From positions 1 through 64,000 of the forward strand of contig NZ_JBMDYO010000005.1 of assembly GCF_049310885.1 (NCBI RefSeq): a stretch of DNA of 64,000 nt, written 5' to 3'. Positions 1-8,561 of the stretch are shown in pieces; the stretch's first letter is position 1, and every line of letters starts with the position of its first letter. The notes beneath the pieces were generated by a model, which saw only the letters and a list, made by a program, of their open reading frames with translations, ran no database searches and had not been told where the DNA came from. This DNA comes from CAYZJV01 sp049310885 (lineage in GTDB: Bacteria; Spirochaetota; Spirochaetia; Sphaerochaetales; Sphaerochaetaceae). The translations under genes and the position numbers were made by a program.

Positions 1-1
1 G

Positions 2-1591
2 CTCGATGGAGGGGGCACCTGGACCGACTACGACAGTCGCACACTCGATCATGCGACGGTTGCGGGCAAGACGGTCACGGTACGCCAAGTGCTCAGCGGC
101 ACCTTGTATGACCCAGGCAGTTGTACGACCGGACGGGTATCGGGCATCAGCTCGACCTCTCCTGCAACGCCATTTTTAGCTTCAGGAAACGGCAGGATGG
201 TAGTCGCGTGGGGCTCGACACTCAAGTCCTTTCCCACCGGGAACGTGGGTTCGGTCTCATCCTATTCGCTAAGCACCGCCTATCCATCTTCCCTCGGTCT
301 GGCATTCGGCAACGGTATCTTCCTGGCGATCTGTTCGGGCTCGGTCCAACGCCGCGTGCTCTCCGGTGGTGCGAACGGCACCTCGTGGAGCGAGCTGTCC
401 AGCGAAGCCTATGACAACCTGTTCTTCGCCAATGGATACTTTTACGCCCATGTGCTTGGCGGAGGGGCCTCCGATTGGAAACGCTCGACCAACGGAAGCG
501 GGTGGACAGCTGCAGGCTTCACCTGTGCCCATCCCTTCCCATCCAACAATAACGATTTCATGAACTCGCGCATCGCATACGGAAACGGCGTCTACATCCA
601 GGTCAGCTATGTCACCCTCTCATCAGCATCGGTGTATCGAAGCACCGATGGGCAGAACTGGAGTGCGATCAATATCGCCAGCACGTGCCCCAGCGGCATA
701 GCTTGGGGCAACGGATTCTTCATCGCCTATGAATACGGCAGTGCGTATTACTATGTCTCGGGAAACGGAGGAACCACCTGGTCCAAACGCTCCCTGGGCT
801 ACACGCCCACCAAGATGGGAGCTGCCGTCTATGCCGCCAGTGGAGCCAATCCCGCTTCGACGGGTACCACGCTACAGCGGGTGTTCTACGCCATCGACAG
901 CGCGGGGTATCTCAGTGCCCTGACGCTGAATGCGGCAACACCCACTTCCTATACGGCGGGGACACTCAGTGCAGCCTACAATTACAGCGCCTACGATGTG
1001 GGCATTAATCTGCTGGATGGACAGGGGGCAAAGATCAGCAGCCATACCACAGCCAAGGATTATTATGCCGGTACGTTCATCTTCGATGGGACCAACCTCT
1101 CTGCAGCTCTAGGCTCGTTCTACTACAAGTTCGCAGGCATCTTCAAAGCCGGCACCCAGGTGGCTGCCGGGGCGTTCGACATGTTCCAAAGCATCGCCAT
1201 TGCCTGGAACCGTATCTACAACAGCATCGAAAGTCCTGCATCCAGTCCTGCGATCGTAAGCTGGTCGGGAACCAGTTTGACGATAACCAGTGCCGGGGGA
1301 GCGACCTCTCGCATCCGCAGCAACGACCTGTTCTCAGCCCTTTCAATCTCCTTCACCGTGATCGCCGAGGCGAAGGGAGCGTACACCAAGGCCCTGTATC
1401 CCCAACAAGCCAGCCAATTTGATATCGGCGTGTCCTCGAATCCGTATGCGAATGTCCATGCGAACACGTTTCATGGGAATCTGCAAGGGAGCGTGAGTGG
1501 GAATGTGAGCGGTAATGTCACCGGTAATGTGACGGGAAATGTGAATGCACAAGGCACCCCCAACAAGGTGTGGGGGGCTGTGTGGAACTAG
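2..1591 (+). CDS. Phage tail/fibre-like protein with propeller-type repeats (5' end outside window)
   Basis: The reading frame is open from the first bases of the window, so the N-terminus lies to the left; the GTG at 89 is internal. At least 529 residues are visible. Repeats of the form YGNGVYI...STDGQNWS and WGNGFFI...SGNGGTTWS recur, as in BNR/sialidase-like beta-propeller blades. The C-terminus ends in short GNV-type repeats (GSVSGNVSGNVTGN) followed by a WGAVWN terminus, a pattern seen in trimeric phage fibre tips. I infer a virion or tailocin adhesin; no exact family is recognised. The next gene starts 11 bp downstream on the same strand, so the four genes from here to 3822 form one operon. 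It could instead be a cell-surface protein of the host. Confidence 0.6.
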   Translation, partial: LDGGGTWTDYDSRTLDHATVAGKTVTVRQVLSGTLYDPGSCTTGRVSGISSTSPATPFLASGNGRMVVAWGSTLKSFPTGNVGSVSSYSLSTAYPSSLGLAFGNGIFLAICSGSVQRRVLSGGANGTSWSELSSEAYDNLFFANGYFYAHVLGGGASDWKRSTNGSGWTAAGFTCAHPFPSNNNDFMNSRIAYGNGVYIQVSYVTLSSASVYRSTDGQNWSAINIASTCPSGIAWGNGFFIAYEYGSAYYYVSGNGGTTWSKRSLGYTPTKMGAAVYAASGANPASTGTTLQRVFYAIDSAGYLSALTLNAATPTSYTAGTLSAAYNYSAYDVGINLLDGQGAKISSHTTAKDYYAGTFIFDGTNLSAALGSFYYKFAGIFKAGTQVAAGAFDMFQSIAIAWNRIYNSIESPASSPAIVSWSGTSLTITSAGGATSRIRSNDLFSALSISFTVIAEAKGAYTKALYPQQASQFDIGVSSNPYANVHANTFHGNLQGSVSGNVSGNVTGNVTGNVNAQGTPNKVWGAVWN

Positions 1592-1602
1592 GAGGAACAA
1601 CC

Positions 1603-1917
1603 ATGCAATGCAATGAATGTGGACGGCAGCTGACCAAGCTGCCCTTCATCTTGGACGACAGTGAGATCGCCGACATGCAACTGGCGATCGACAAGATCAA
1701 TACTGCACAGACCGCCCTGAAGGCAGATGTGTACGCATCCTACCGATTCGAGCAGGACAGGGACATCTACGCCTACTTCAAGGCGGTCTTCGACGAGATG
1801 GCGGAGGGCAGGTTCCTGTATGCCACCTGGGAACGCCGCGTCCGTAGCAATTACAACTACCCCGAAGGCGAGCTTTTGGTGATCAACGGCGAGTGCTTTG
1901 CCCATGAGGAGCCGTGA
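1603..1917 (+). CDS. Small hypothetical protein with an N-terminal CxxC, in phage-like operon
   Basis: 104 residues starting at ATG 1603, chosen because GGAGG lies at 1591-1595; an earlier in-frame GTG at 1570 has no such site and would overlap the upstream gene. The N-terminus reads MQCNECGRQL, a single CxxC like half a zinc ribbon. The rest looks helical with many charged residues, and a single further Cys sits near the C-terminus (GECFAHEEP). Its stop codon overlaps the next start (TGATG), so it is translationally coupled to the Cys-repeat protein. I do not recognise the family. In tail operons this slot often holds a small assembly or chaperone protein, which is inference only. Confidence 0.6.
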   Translation: MQCNECGRQLTKLPFILDDSEIADMQLAIDKINTAQTALKADVYASYRFEQDRDIYAYFKAVFDEMAEGRFLYATWERRVRSNYNYPEGELLVINGECFAHEEP

Positions 1918-2564
1918 TGGGAACTTATAATGATATCAGAAGCCGCTTCGAGGCAATCCAGGAGGCCTTCCGCGTCAACGGCTACCAACGTTACTCAGGT
2001 TACTATGTGTTCTCGCCTCCCTCCGGTTTCGCCATCGGTCTTCCCATGAAGGCTTCGGACATGAACAGCATGAAGGATGCGCTGCAGGGTAATACCCGCG
2101 CGCTTCTGTACACTACCTACCCCATCTCATCGGTTGCAACGGGGAGCCTGATCAGCGCCAATCTGCTGAACCAGATCGACCAGTACAAACAGGACATCAA
2201 TGATCTGCGCGGCTGTGCCAATTGCAGCAACACGTGCACCTCGACGTGCTACAACGGCTGCCACAACTGCACAGGAGGGTGTACTGGATCGTGCACCGGG
2301 TGCAGCGGTTGTTCTGGCTGCAGCGGATGCTCGGGCAACTGTTACAGCTGCAAAGGGGGACTGTGGTGTGTTTCGTGCCATGGATGCAGTGGATGCGGAG
2401 GATGTCGCGGCTGTGGTGGATGCACTGGCAATTGCCAAAGTGCCTGCTCGGGCTGTACATCCTGCAGTACCAACTGCAACGCCAGCTGCAACGTGAACTG
2501 TTCAGGTGCATGCAAGAATTCCTGCTCGAGCGGCTGCTCGAACTCATCACGCATTGGAGGCTGA
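1917..2564 (+). CDS. Cys-repeat protein, candidate radical SAM substrate
   Basis: 215 residues; ATG 1917 overlaps the upstream stop and has GAGGAG at 1906-1911. Residues 1 to about 95 are ordinary sequence (YNDIRSRFEAIQEAF..., YYVFSPPSGFAIGLPMKA). From about residue 99 onward there are 31 cysteines, spaced almost always by two or three residues, mostly Gly, Ser, Thr and Asn (for example CTGCSGCSGCSGCSGNC); one spacer is five residues. The radical SAM/SPASM gene begins 1 bp after the stop. Leader-plus-repeat organisation, the adjacent maturase and family knowledge of CXXX-repeat and other Cys-rich radical SAM targets suggest post-translational thioether or related cross-linking. The context is a phage tail operon, so the product may be a rigid structural tip and not a secreted peptide. 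Metal binding without modification is an alternative. Confidence 0.7.
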   Translation: MGTYNDIRSRFEAIQEAFRVNGYQRYSGYYVFSPPSGFAIGLPMKASDMNSMKDALQGNTRALLYTTYPISSVATGSLISANLLNQIDQYKQDINDLRGCANCSNTCTSTCYNGCHNCTGGCTGSCTGCSGCSGCSGCSGNCYSCKGGLWCVSCHGCSGCGGCRGCGGCTGNCQSACSGCTSCSTNCNASCNVNCSGACKNSCSSGCSNSSRIGG

Positions 2565-2565
2565 T

Positions 2566-3822
2566 ATGCTCATTCCCTTTAGAGAACCAGGATTGTTTAA
2601 CGTTACGCTGAACACCACCGAAGACTGCAACCTCAGGTGCACCTACTGCTATGAGGTGCACAAGAGAAAAAGGACGCTTTCGATGGAGGATGCAAAGGCC
2701 TTCATCGACCACATCCTCACCGACCCCGATCCTGCAGGGCTACTCGATGATCCTGATCCGGTGTTCCGCAAGGCCTACCAGAAAGGGTTGGTTGTGGACT
2801 TCATCGGTGGCGACAGCTTCATGGATGTGCCGTTTTTGGACGAGATCTGCTCATACACGCTGGCCAAGGTGATGACCACCGACACCCCCAATGCCAAGAA
2901 CTGGCGGGGCAAGCTCCATTTCTCCATCTCCACCAATGGCACCCTCTTCTCCGAGCAGGCCAGGCGGTTCTGCGAGAAGTACAAGGACCTTCTGCTGGTG
3001 GGCATATCGCTGGATGGCTGTCCTGAGATCCATGATGCGAACCGGGTGTTCCCCGATGGGTCCGGTTCGATGCAGAGTATCATCCGCCATTGGCCGTGGT
3101 ATAAGAAGACCTTCCCGATCCAGTCGATGCAGACAAAGTCCACCGCAAACCGCCAGAGCATCCCCTACCTTTACGACTCATTGGTGTATCTGCACGAAGA
3201 GCTGGGACTGCGGTACATCAACCAGAACTTCATCATGGAGGATACGGGGTGTATCCAGGCTGATTATGAGGAGTTGGACCGTCAGATGGAAAAGTGCACC
3301 GCCTATGTGCTTGAGCATCGCGACGATCTGTTCTGGAGCATGCTCAGCAAGGAGCAATTCGGTTACGCGCATCTGTCCACAGGGCCTGACTGGGACTGTA
3401 CCGGCCACTGCGGAAGCGGAGCCATGCCTGCCCTCTCGGTGGACGGTAGGATCTATCCGTGCATCAGATGGCTGCCGCATACCCAAATCGACAAGGCAGA
3501 GTTCATCGTCGGGACCGCCAAGGAAGGGTTCACCCACAAGGAGAACTTTCTGAGAGTGCGCGAAGGTGCCTATCGCGCCAATTGCTCAATCGATGAAAAG
3601 TGCAGGACCTGCGAAGTGGAGAGCGCCTGCTCGTATTGCATCGGAGGCTGTTATTCCGAATTCGGTGAGTTCAGACGGACCACCTACATCTGTGAGATCA
3701 CCAAGCTGCTGGTCAAATGGGCCAGAAGGTATTGGGACGAGTACAACCGGCTCGAGGGATTGGAACCTATCGACTGGGCAAACGAATCCAGAGAGAAAGG
3801 GAACAGGCATGGGATCGGATGA
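2566..3822 (+). CDS. Radical SAM/SPASM enzyme, putative peptide maturase
   Basis: 418 residues from ATG 2566, preceded by TTGGAGG at 2554-2560; the longer frame from 2506 would overlap the Cys-repeat gene. The radical SAM CxxxCxxC motif is near residue 25 (CNLRCTYCYE), followed by a glycine-rich SAM-binding stretch (DFIGGDSFMD). The C-terminal third carries SPASM-type cysteines: CGSG...SVDGRIYPC, then CRTCEVESACSYCIGGC and a last Cys in TYICEI, enough for two auxiliary 4Fe-4S clusters. This is the anSME/peptide-maturase architecture. One base separates it from the Cys-repeat gene, the obvious substrate. A terminator follows 53 bp downstream. The specific chemistry cannot be read from sequence. 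Confidence 0.85.
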   Translation: MLIPFREPGLFNVTLNTTEDCNLRCTYCYEVHKRKRTLSMEDAKAFIDHILTDPDPAGLLDDPDPVFRKAYQKGLVVDFIGGDSFMDVPFLDEICSYTLAKVMTTDTPNAKNWRGKLHFSISTNGTLFSEQARRFCEKYKDLLLVGISLDGCPEIHDANRVFPDGSGSMQSIIRHWPWYKKTFPIQSMQTKSTANRQSIPYLYDSLVYLHEELGLRYINQNFIMEDTGCIQADYEELDRQMEKCTAYVLEHRDDLFWSMLSKEQFGYAHLSTGPDWDCTGHCGSGAMPALSVDGRIYPCIRWLPHTQIDKAEFIVGTAKEGFTHKENFLRVREGAYRANCSIDEKCRTCEVESACSYCIGGCYSEFGEFRRTTYICEITKLLVKWARRYWDEYNRLEGLEPIDWANESREKGNRHGIG

Positions 3823-3874
3823 TGAGCTTTCGCTGATTTGGCCTTACCCTATAATCATAACAGTGAACAGTATT

Positions 3875-3918
3875 ACTCCCTGGCTATGTGGAATATCCAC
3901 AGGCTGGGGAGTTTTTTT
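3875..3918 (+). terminator. Rho-independent terminator of the phage-like operon
   Basis: ACTCCC at 3875-3880 pairs with GGGAGT at 3907-3912, and TGTGG/CCACA forms the top of the stem around an AATAT loop; seven T residues follow. It closes the operon ending at 3822. Confidence 0.85.
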
Positions 3919-4031
3919 CATGTCTTGGACTGTAGCGAATCTAAATCGTAACAGGTACATGGAGTGTCTATCTTTCCGACAGGGGGCGCATTCGTGCAAC
4001 ACCTGCTTGAAATAGGGAAATCCCTGACCTT

Positions 4032-4232
4032 TTATAAACTATAATAGTGATGATAGTCCGAAGGTTTTTCCTTTACGATCTTCGTCTTTTCAATGAGCGC
4101 CACCTGATGGTCACGTATCTTGAACACAAGATGAACCTCCCCATGATCGATCGGCTTGATCTCCTGATCTATCCATTGTACGAGTTCCCTCAATGCCTTC
4201 TCGTGCATTCCCTGCCCTTTTCTTACATCCAT
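4032..4232 (-). CDS. Small DUF2292/YezD-like protein
   Basis: 66 residues. The start at 4232 is decided by an AAGGAGG box at 4239-4245, eight bases upstream; the longer frame to 4346 has no ribosome site. The core (IDQEIKPIDHGEVHLVFKI... VALIEKTKI) resembles the DUF2292/YezD family, short proteins with a single beta-rich domain ending in an IEKTE-like strand. Function of the family is unknown. It stands alone between the phage-like operon and the HTH gene and faces the former. The motif match is by eye, so the family assignment is moderate while the gene itself is well supported. Confidence 0.65.
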   Translation of the reverse strand: MDVRKGQGMHEKALRELVQWIDQEIKPIDHGEVHLVFKIRDHQVALIEKTKIVKEKPSDYHHYYSL

Positions 4233-4364
4233 ACACACCTCCTTGAAACCAATGCTTACAAAGGTCTCATCACTGGATACGATAGCGTATAAGCAGTATC
4301 CTCGGTTTTTCACTATTGAGCCAGAGAAAAAACCTGTTATATTCAATCACAGGAAGGTGATACT

Positions 4365-5594
4365 ATGTGGAATGGAACTGACTACTATAACAGGGAAACA
4401 CTCTATGACCAGGTGTGGGCAGAGCCGCTTTTAGAAGTGGCCAAACGCTATGGGGTCTCCGATGTGGCAATCGCGAAGACCTGCCGGAAGATGCATATCC
4501 CACTACCGGGGAGGGGCTATTGGAGCAAAATCCAAAGTGGATTGAAAATGAAGAAGGAGCCCCTTCCTCCATTCGACACATGCCCGTTAGTGAGAAGAAT
4601 GTCCCGACCGCCCAAGGCTCCCGAATCTCCCAAGAAATCGATAGCTGAACGTCTGGTTCCCGAAGCCTTCATCCTTGAACAGGAGATATTGCAAAAAGAA
4701 GCCCAGGCGGAGATGAAAATCGTCTATCGAGCTGATGTCAAGCTGACCAACCCGTATGTGCTCAACACCGAACGGAAGCTGCAAGATTCATTGAGGAAAA
4801 AGCCGGGGCATTTTGAACGCGGCAAATGCATCTCCAGCAATGACGAAGCTTTTGAAGTAAGCGTTGGACCTGACAACATCACCCGTGCGCTGGCGATCCT
4901 GCAAATCCTCTGTGACGCCTTGGATGCACGAGGGTACCGAATCGGACCAAAGCCGAAGGAGAAACAGGAAGTCCCTTATGGGTTTCCCATGAGAGAGCCC
5001 GTCCCGATCTATGCAAAGGTACTCGATACCTACATCATCTTCAGGATCACCGAAAAATCTCATAAGCGGGAACTCGCACCGGAACACCGGACGAGTAGCT
5101 ATTCGACTTTTGAATATGTGCCATCAGGAAAACTCAGCTTCGAGATCCTCACCTCTCCCTATGAAAGCTATGCTCGCCACACGTGGCAGGAGGGAAAGGC
5201 CCTCAAAATCGAAGATCAGATACACGAATTCATCATCAACATGATACACATTGCGACCATGAAAAAGGAAAATGCTGCACAAGACGAGATCAGGCATAAG
5301 AAATGGCTGATTGAGGAAGAGGCAAGACGTGAGCGGGAACGGTTGCAACAGATGGAAAATTCCAGGATCAAGACACTCGTAGAGGAAACCGAACGGCTAG
5401 TCAACATCAATCGTATCAAAGACTACATCACAGCGATCACTGAAGAAGGCAAGCGTCGGTTGGGAGAAAACTATCCCGACTCGGATTTCGCCAAGTGGGT
5501 TGATTGGGCCCAGCAGTTCCTCGAGAAGAACGATTGCCGGTCATGGAAGCTGCCCAAGTTCGATTTGTCGGATCAGTATTTTTTCATCTTGTGA
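4365..5594 (+). CDS. HTH-containing hypothetical protein
   Basis: 409 residues, ATG 4365 with AGGAAGGTG just upstream. The N-terminus (YDQVWAEPLLEVAKRYGVSD followed by VAIAKTCRKMHIPLPGRGYW) is a conserved helix-turn-helix module found in a widespread family of uncharacterised bacterial proteins, often on islands. The middle is mixed alpha/beta and the region around residues 300-360 is a charged coiled coil (EEEARRERERLQQMENSR). Likely nucleic-acid binding; no catalytic motif is visible. It stands alone, followed by a 135 bp gap. Function unknown. Confidence 0.75.
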   Translation: MWNGTDYYNRETLYDQVWAEPLLEVAKRYGVSDVAIAKTCRKMHIPLPGRGYWSKIQSGLKMKKEPLPPFDTCPLVRRMSRPPKAPESPKKSIAERLVPEAFILEQEILQKEAQAEMKIVYRADVKLTNPYVLNTERKLQDSLRKKPGHFERGKCISSNDEAFEVSVGPDNITRALAILQILCDALDARGYRIGPKPKEKQEVPYGFPMREPVPIYAKVLDTYIIFRITEKSHKRELAPEHRTSSYSTFEYVPSGKLSFEILTSPYESYARHTWQEGKALKIEDQIHEFIINMIHIATMKKENAAQDEIRHKKWLIEEEARRERERLQQMENSRIKTLVEETERLVNINRIKDYITAITEEGKRRLGENYPDSDFAKWVDWAQQFLEKNDCRSWKLPKFDLSDQYFFIL

Positions 5595-5729
5595 GGTAGA
5601 AATTAAAACCCGTAGTACATCAGGATCCCATATGGTTCAATATCCAGTACGTTCCAACCGATCACACCTGTCTACGGTTAAACCATGATATACTGTAGAT
5701 TAGTGATAGCTGAAGCGGAGGAAGAAATA

Positions 5730-6584
5730 TTGTCAATAACTCCATTTATCCCTGTTAAGATTACCGACCGAGAATGGGCAGACCGATTGCTTGCTGGTGA
5801 AGTGTTCATGCAATCCCTACATAATTTTGGTAGTTGGAGCGCACTTGACCAGAACCAATGTGAATCAGTAAAGAACTCGTATCGTGGTGACTTGCATGAA
5901 GGAGCGATGGCTACCTATAAAAATCCCAAAGATCATGCATTTCTCAAAGACGGTGACCCCGATTTTCTTGATATCATCCATGATATCACTGACATTGATG
6001 CCGAGGATCTTAGGTATTACAAAATCTACTCATTGTATGAAATGCAGTTTGATCAAGAGCATAATTTTTTCTTCTACCCAGACCAGCGGATACAGAGTTT
6101 CGGTGACACAGCCATCATCATTAAAGACATGGATACTTTTCTCCAAAGACTTTTAAGACAAATCCTTAATGACCACGGCGAGTTGATGCAATTTCTTATG
6201 GATGAAGTCCACTACTACGATTATCGAGAAACCAGAAAGCTACAACCTTTATTTTGGAAGCAACAACGGTATGCTTATCAGAATGAGTTGAGACTGGCAA
6301 TCGGATTATTGGAACCCAACCTATATTCAATGGACTTCTCTAATTCTCTAATCAAGTCAACCGAAGCATTGATGATCAACATCGGCGATATCAGTGATAT
6401 TGCGCATGCTCTTTCCATCCAAGATTTTCTTAAACTGAGGTTTCCAAAGAATATTGAACTGAGATTCCCCATGTCCTATCCAGAAAAACCCTCAATGTTC
6501 GAGATCATAGTTCATGACACTCGAAAAATGCTAGAGAAGGTAAAAATCTCCCCGGTGAAGCCAACAGGAACAATCTTAGGATAA
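5730..6584 (+). CDS. Hypothetical protein, remote DUF2971-like features
   Basis: 284 residues from TTG 5730, preferred because GGAGGA sits at 5717-5722; an ATG at 5685 in the same frame has no ribosome site. The sequence has ETRKLQPLFWKQQRYAYQNELRLAI, reminiscent of the conserved (F/W)K...Y..E.E.R segment of DUF2971 proteins, some of which occur in defence islands, but the similarity is weak. No signal peptide or membrane segment. Surrounded by unrelated small genes. Function unknown. Confidence 0.6.
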   Translation: MSITPFIPVKITDREWADRLLAGEVFMQSLHNFGSWSALDQNQCESVKNSYRGDLHEGAMATYKNPKDHAFLKDGDPDFLDIIHDITDIDAEDLRYYKIYSLYEMQFDQEHNFFFYPDQRIQSFGDTAIIIKDMDTFLQRLLRQILNDHGELMQFLMDEVHYYDYRETRKLQPLFWKQQRYAYQNELRLAIGLLEPNLYSMDFSNSLIKSTEALMINIGDISDIAHALSIQDFLKLRFPKNIELRFPMSYPEKPSMFEIIVHDTRKMLEKVKISPVKPTGTILG

Positions 6585-6726
6585 AGCACTCCAATTAGAG
6601 AAACATATGAAAATGAACCAGAATTATCTGCCATACAAAAAGTGACTATAGAAAAGAACTAACGACTTGGCCACCTGTATACTACGTAGGAAAGTTCATA
6701 TTTACCACTTCATCCTATTATGAATC

Positions 6727-7287
6727 CTAACATGGACGAACCTCGAGATGTGTTACGTAGTAGGTATTCGTCTCACCATATCTGGTTCCTTCTATAATTC
6801 GCACTCCCCAGGACCATTTATCACCATACCCTATCCTGTTCAACTTATTTTGTGCGCAAAAAAGTAAGGGAACTTTCAAAGCAAGTTTCCGATTTGTCTC
6901 AACACTGCCTTGCCGTGAATGATATCTGATGGTTCTTAATACCGGATAGAAAACGGTTCTCTGTGGAACATTTTTAGTATCTGTACTTGAGAACTCATGT
7001 AATTCTTTCGACAGCTGTCGCAAATCGGAAAATGTTGTACTTACTTTTAAATGCTCCTCTGAGGCAAGGTAATCGCTCGGTTGTGATTTTCCAACGAATA
7101 ATGCAATGGAGTATTTACGCCCAAAAATCCGCACAGATAATGCATTTTTCAGGAGCAGTGACTCGTATATAATACCGGTTCCTTGAAGTCTGTCAAAATG
7201 ATTCATGATAGCAATAGAACTATCTATACTCCTTACATCAACCTCAAGATACTCTTTGCGTTGCCTAGCCCTTAATACTTCGCTCAT
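6727..7287 (-). CDS. Hypothetical protein with decayed relatives elsewhere in the window
   Basis: 186 residues; start at 7287 with AGGAG and AAAGGA upstream. No recognised domain; predicted soluble, alpha/beta, basic. The C-terminal segment WGVRIIEGTRYGE is echoed in non-coding DNA at about 35290-35395 (GVRIINRIGTRKKF on the minus strand) and, more weakly, at 46355-46395, so this is a multi-copy accessory family whose other copies have decayed. Function unknown. Confidence 0.6.
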   Translation of the reverse strand: MSEVLRARQRKEYLEVDVRSIDSSIAIMNHFDRLQGTGIIYESLLLKNALSVRIFGRKYSIALFVGKSQPSDYLASEEHLKVSTTFSDLRQLSKELHEFSSTDTKNVPQRTVFYPVLRTIRYHSRQGSVETNRKLALKVPLLFCAQNKLNRIGYGDKWSWGVRIIEGTRYGETNTYYVTHLEVRPC

Positions 7288-7763
7288 GTATTATTCCTTT
7301 CTCCTATTGGTTTCCTGCTAGCAAGTATTATATTCCGATTGTGTACGCACACTTTTCAAAGCCCTAGCATCGTTTCCTCCTCATCGTACTGTATGCTAAA
7401 GCCTCGTGAACAATACTTAAAAAATTATAACAGTAGCTTCTTTTTGTATCCCACTAACTCTACATAGGTTACAAATGTCGATTCTTTCCTGTTGATTGGC
7501 TAAAGGCCTTAGTTTAACACGTAAATACGAACACCTCAATCAAGAGATGCAAAGGATATCAAAAGGGGACCCTCTCTCAATCCGAAAACTTCTCCACATT
7601 TCCATCGGTCAAATCCATCCTCACATCCGGAAGGTATCGAGGCTCCAGGAGCCTTCGAGCGGGATCCCCTATCCAAGACGCTATCTGCTCCGATTCCACC
7701 AAGGCTGAGGAGGGCTTTGTGCATCGAGGGTACGGTTTTCCGCCAAGAGATAGGGAGGATTCG
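7288..7763. other. Intergenic region without a convincing gene
   Basis: About 475 bp. Short frames exist on both strands (7496-7708 plus, 7536-7778 minus), but neither has a ribosome site or recognisable composition. An AT-rich stretch at 7420-7480 could hold promoters. No inverted repeat was seen that would mark an element end, although the island with two recombinases begins just to the right. Confidence 0.4.
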
Positions 7764-7814
7764 ATGACCGAAACTCATATGAAACTAACCCAAGGGATAT
7801 GCAACCATGGGTGA
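7764..7814 (+). CDS. Possible 16-codon leader ORF overlapping the next gene
   Basis: ATG 7764 follows GGAGG (7754-7758) at ideal spacing and the frame ends with TGA at 7812-7814, overlapping the ATG at 7807 of the SHOCT-like gene by 8 bp. The downstream gene's own ribosome site (AAGGGA) is weaker, so this peptide may serve to couple translation. It could equally be the remnant of a truncated gene. Confidence 0.35.
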   Translation: MTETHMKLTQGICNHG

Positions 7815-8019
7815 AACATCAACTACTGCAACCTTCGAGAGCTCACCGATGGACGATGGCCTGTTTGCCAGGGAGCTGGACTACCAAATCTGTAAGTCAA
7901 TCACTGAGGGGTTGCTGCAACAGACGCTCCTAACCAATGAGGAAGTCCATAAAGCCAAGATCCTCCTGCTTCAGAAATACCGACCGCCTATCGGCGAATT
8001 GTTGGCTGAAGCCGGTTGA
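7807..8019 (+). CDS. SHOCT-like small protein of a recombinase island
   Basis: 70 residues. The second half (ITEGLLQQTLLTNEEVHKAK, then ILLLQKYRPPIGELLAEAG) matches the SHOCT-type pattern of small proteins that precede serine recombinases on integrative elements, where a helix-LT.EEY.KAK-LL.KY motif is typical. No enzyme motif. It precedes the HTH/zinc gene by 110 bp on the same strand. Role unknown, probably an accessory or regulatory oligomerisation module for the recombination cassette. Confidence 0.6.
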   Translation: MGETSTTATFESSPMDDGLFARELDYQICKSITEGLLQQTLLTNEEVHKAKILLLQKYRPPIGELLAEAG

Positions 8020-8040
8020 CTATCTAGTCTTTGTGAGTGA

Positions 8041-8095
8041 TTGATACAACACAATTATTTTTAGGGTATAAAGATATATAATCCTATATACCTTA
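8041..8095 (+). promoter_or_regulatory. AT-rich promoter region of the recombinase cassette
   Basis: A TATAAT hexamer at 8077-8082 lies 48 bp before the ATG at 8130; the -35 match is weak. GGTATA (8066) and TATACC (8087) form an interrupted inverted repeat around the -10, a possible operator for the HTH protein encoded next. Confidence 0.4.
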
Positions 8096-8129
8096 TGGAA
8101 TTGGTAAATACGCTAAATGGAGGCAACAC

Positions 8130-8561
8130 ATGACTGAGATCCAAAAAAAACAAATCCACGAAATGCGCCGTTATGGCTGCACCTACAAGCACATCGCAAG
8201 CGCGCTTTCACTGAACGCGGGGACGGTGAAGACCTACTGTGTGCGTGCCGTGCAGAAAGGTTTAGATATTCTCCCAAGCCCTATGGCCAACAGCTTGTGC
8301 AAGCAGTGCGGAACACCTATCGAGCAGATTCCCAAACGCAAGAAAAAGATATTCTGTTCAAAAGCATGCAGTCAGAAGTGGTGGAACTCCCACGTATATC
8401 TGGTTGATCGTTCCTCCAAGGCATTGTACCACTTCACCTGCCCCACCTGCGGCAAACAGTTCTCCTCGTACGGAAAAGCCGATAGGAAGTACTGCAGCCA
8501 CGAGTGCTACATCAACGATAGATACTATCAGGAGGACGACAATGCAACAAGCACGGTATGA
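8130..8561 (+). CDS. HTH plus zinc-ribbon protein of the recombinase cassette
   Basis: 143 residues, ATG 8130 with ATGGAGG upstream. Residues 1-45 form a sigma-region-4/resolvase-like HTH (MRRYGCTYKHIASALSLNAG). Two zinc-finger-like pairs follow: CKQCGTPI...FCSKACSQKWW near residues 57-85 and CPTCGKQF...YCSHEC near 105-130. Proteins of this type commonly precede serine recombinase genes on Firmicutes-type elements and probably act as regulator or directionality partner (inference). Its end overlaps the first recombinase start by 20 bp, indicating translational coupling. Confidence 0.75.
   Translation: MTEIQKKQIHEMRRYGCTYKHIASALSLNAGTVKTYCVRAVQKGLDILPSPMANSLCKQCGTPIEQIPKRKKKIFCSKACSQKWWNSHVYLVDRSSKALYHFTCPTCGKQFSSYGKADRKYCSHECYINDRYYQEDDNATSTV

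Noticed and set aside
2210..2540. Short tandem repeats as a possible CRISPR array
   Set aside because: The repeats are degenerate Cys-Gly-Ser codons inside a gene, with no spacers of constant length.
2197..2712. Minus-strand Cys-rich ORF opposite the Cys-repeat gene
   Set aside because: It arises from complement codons of the repeat and lacks a ribosome site.
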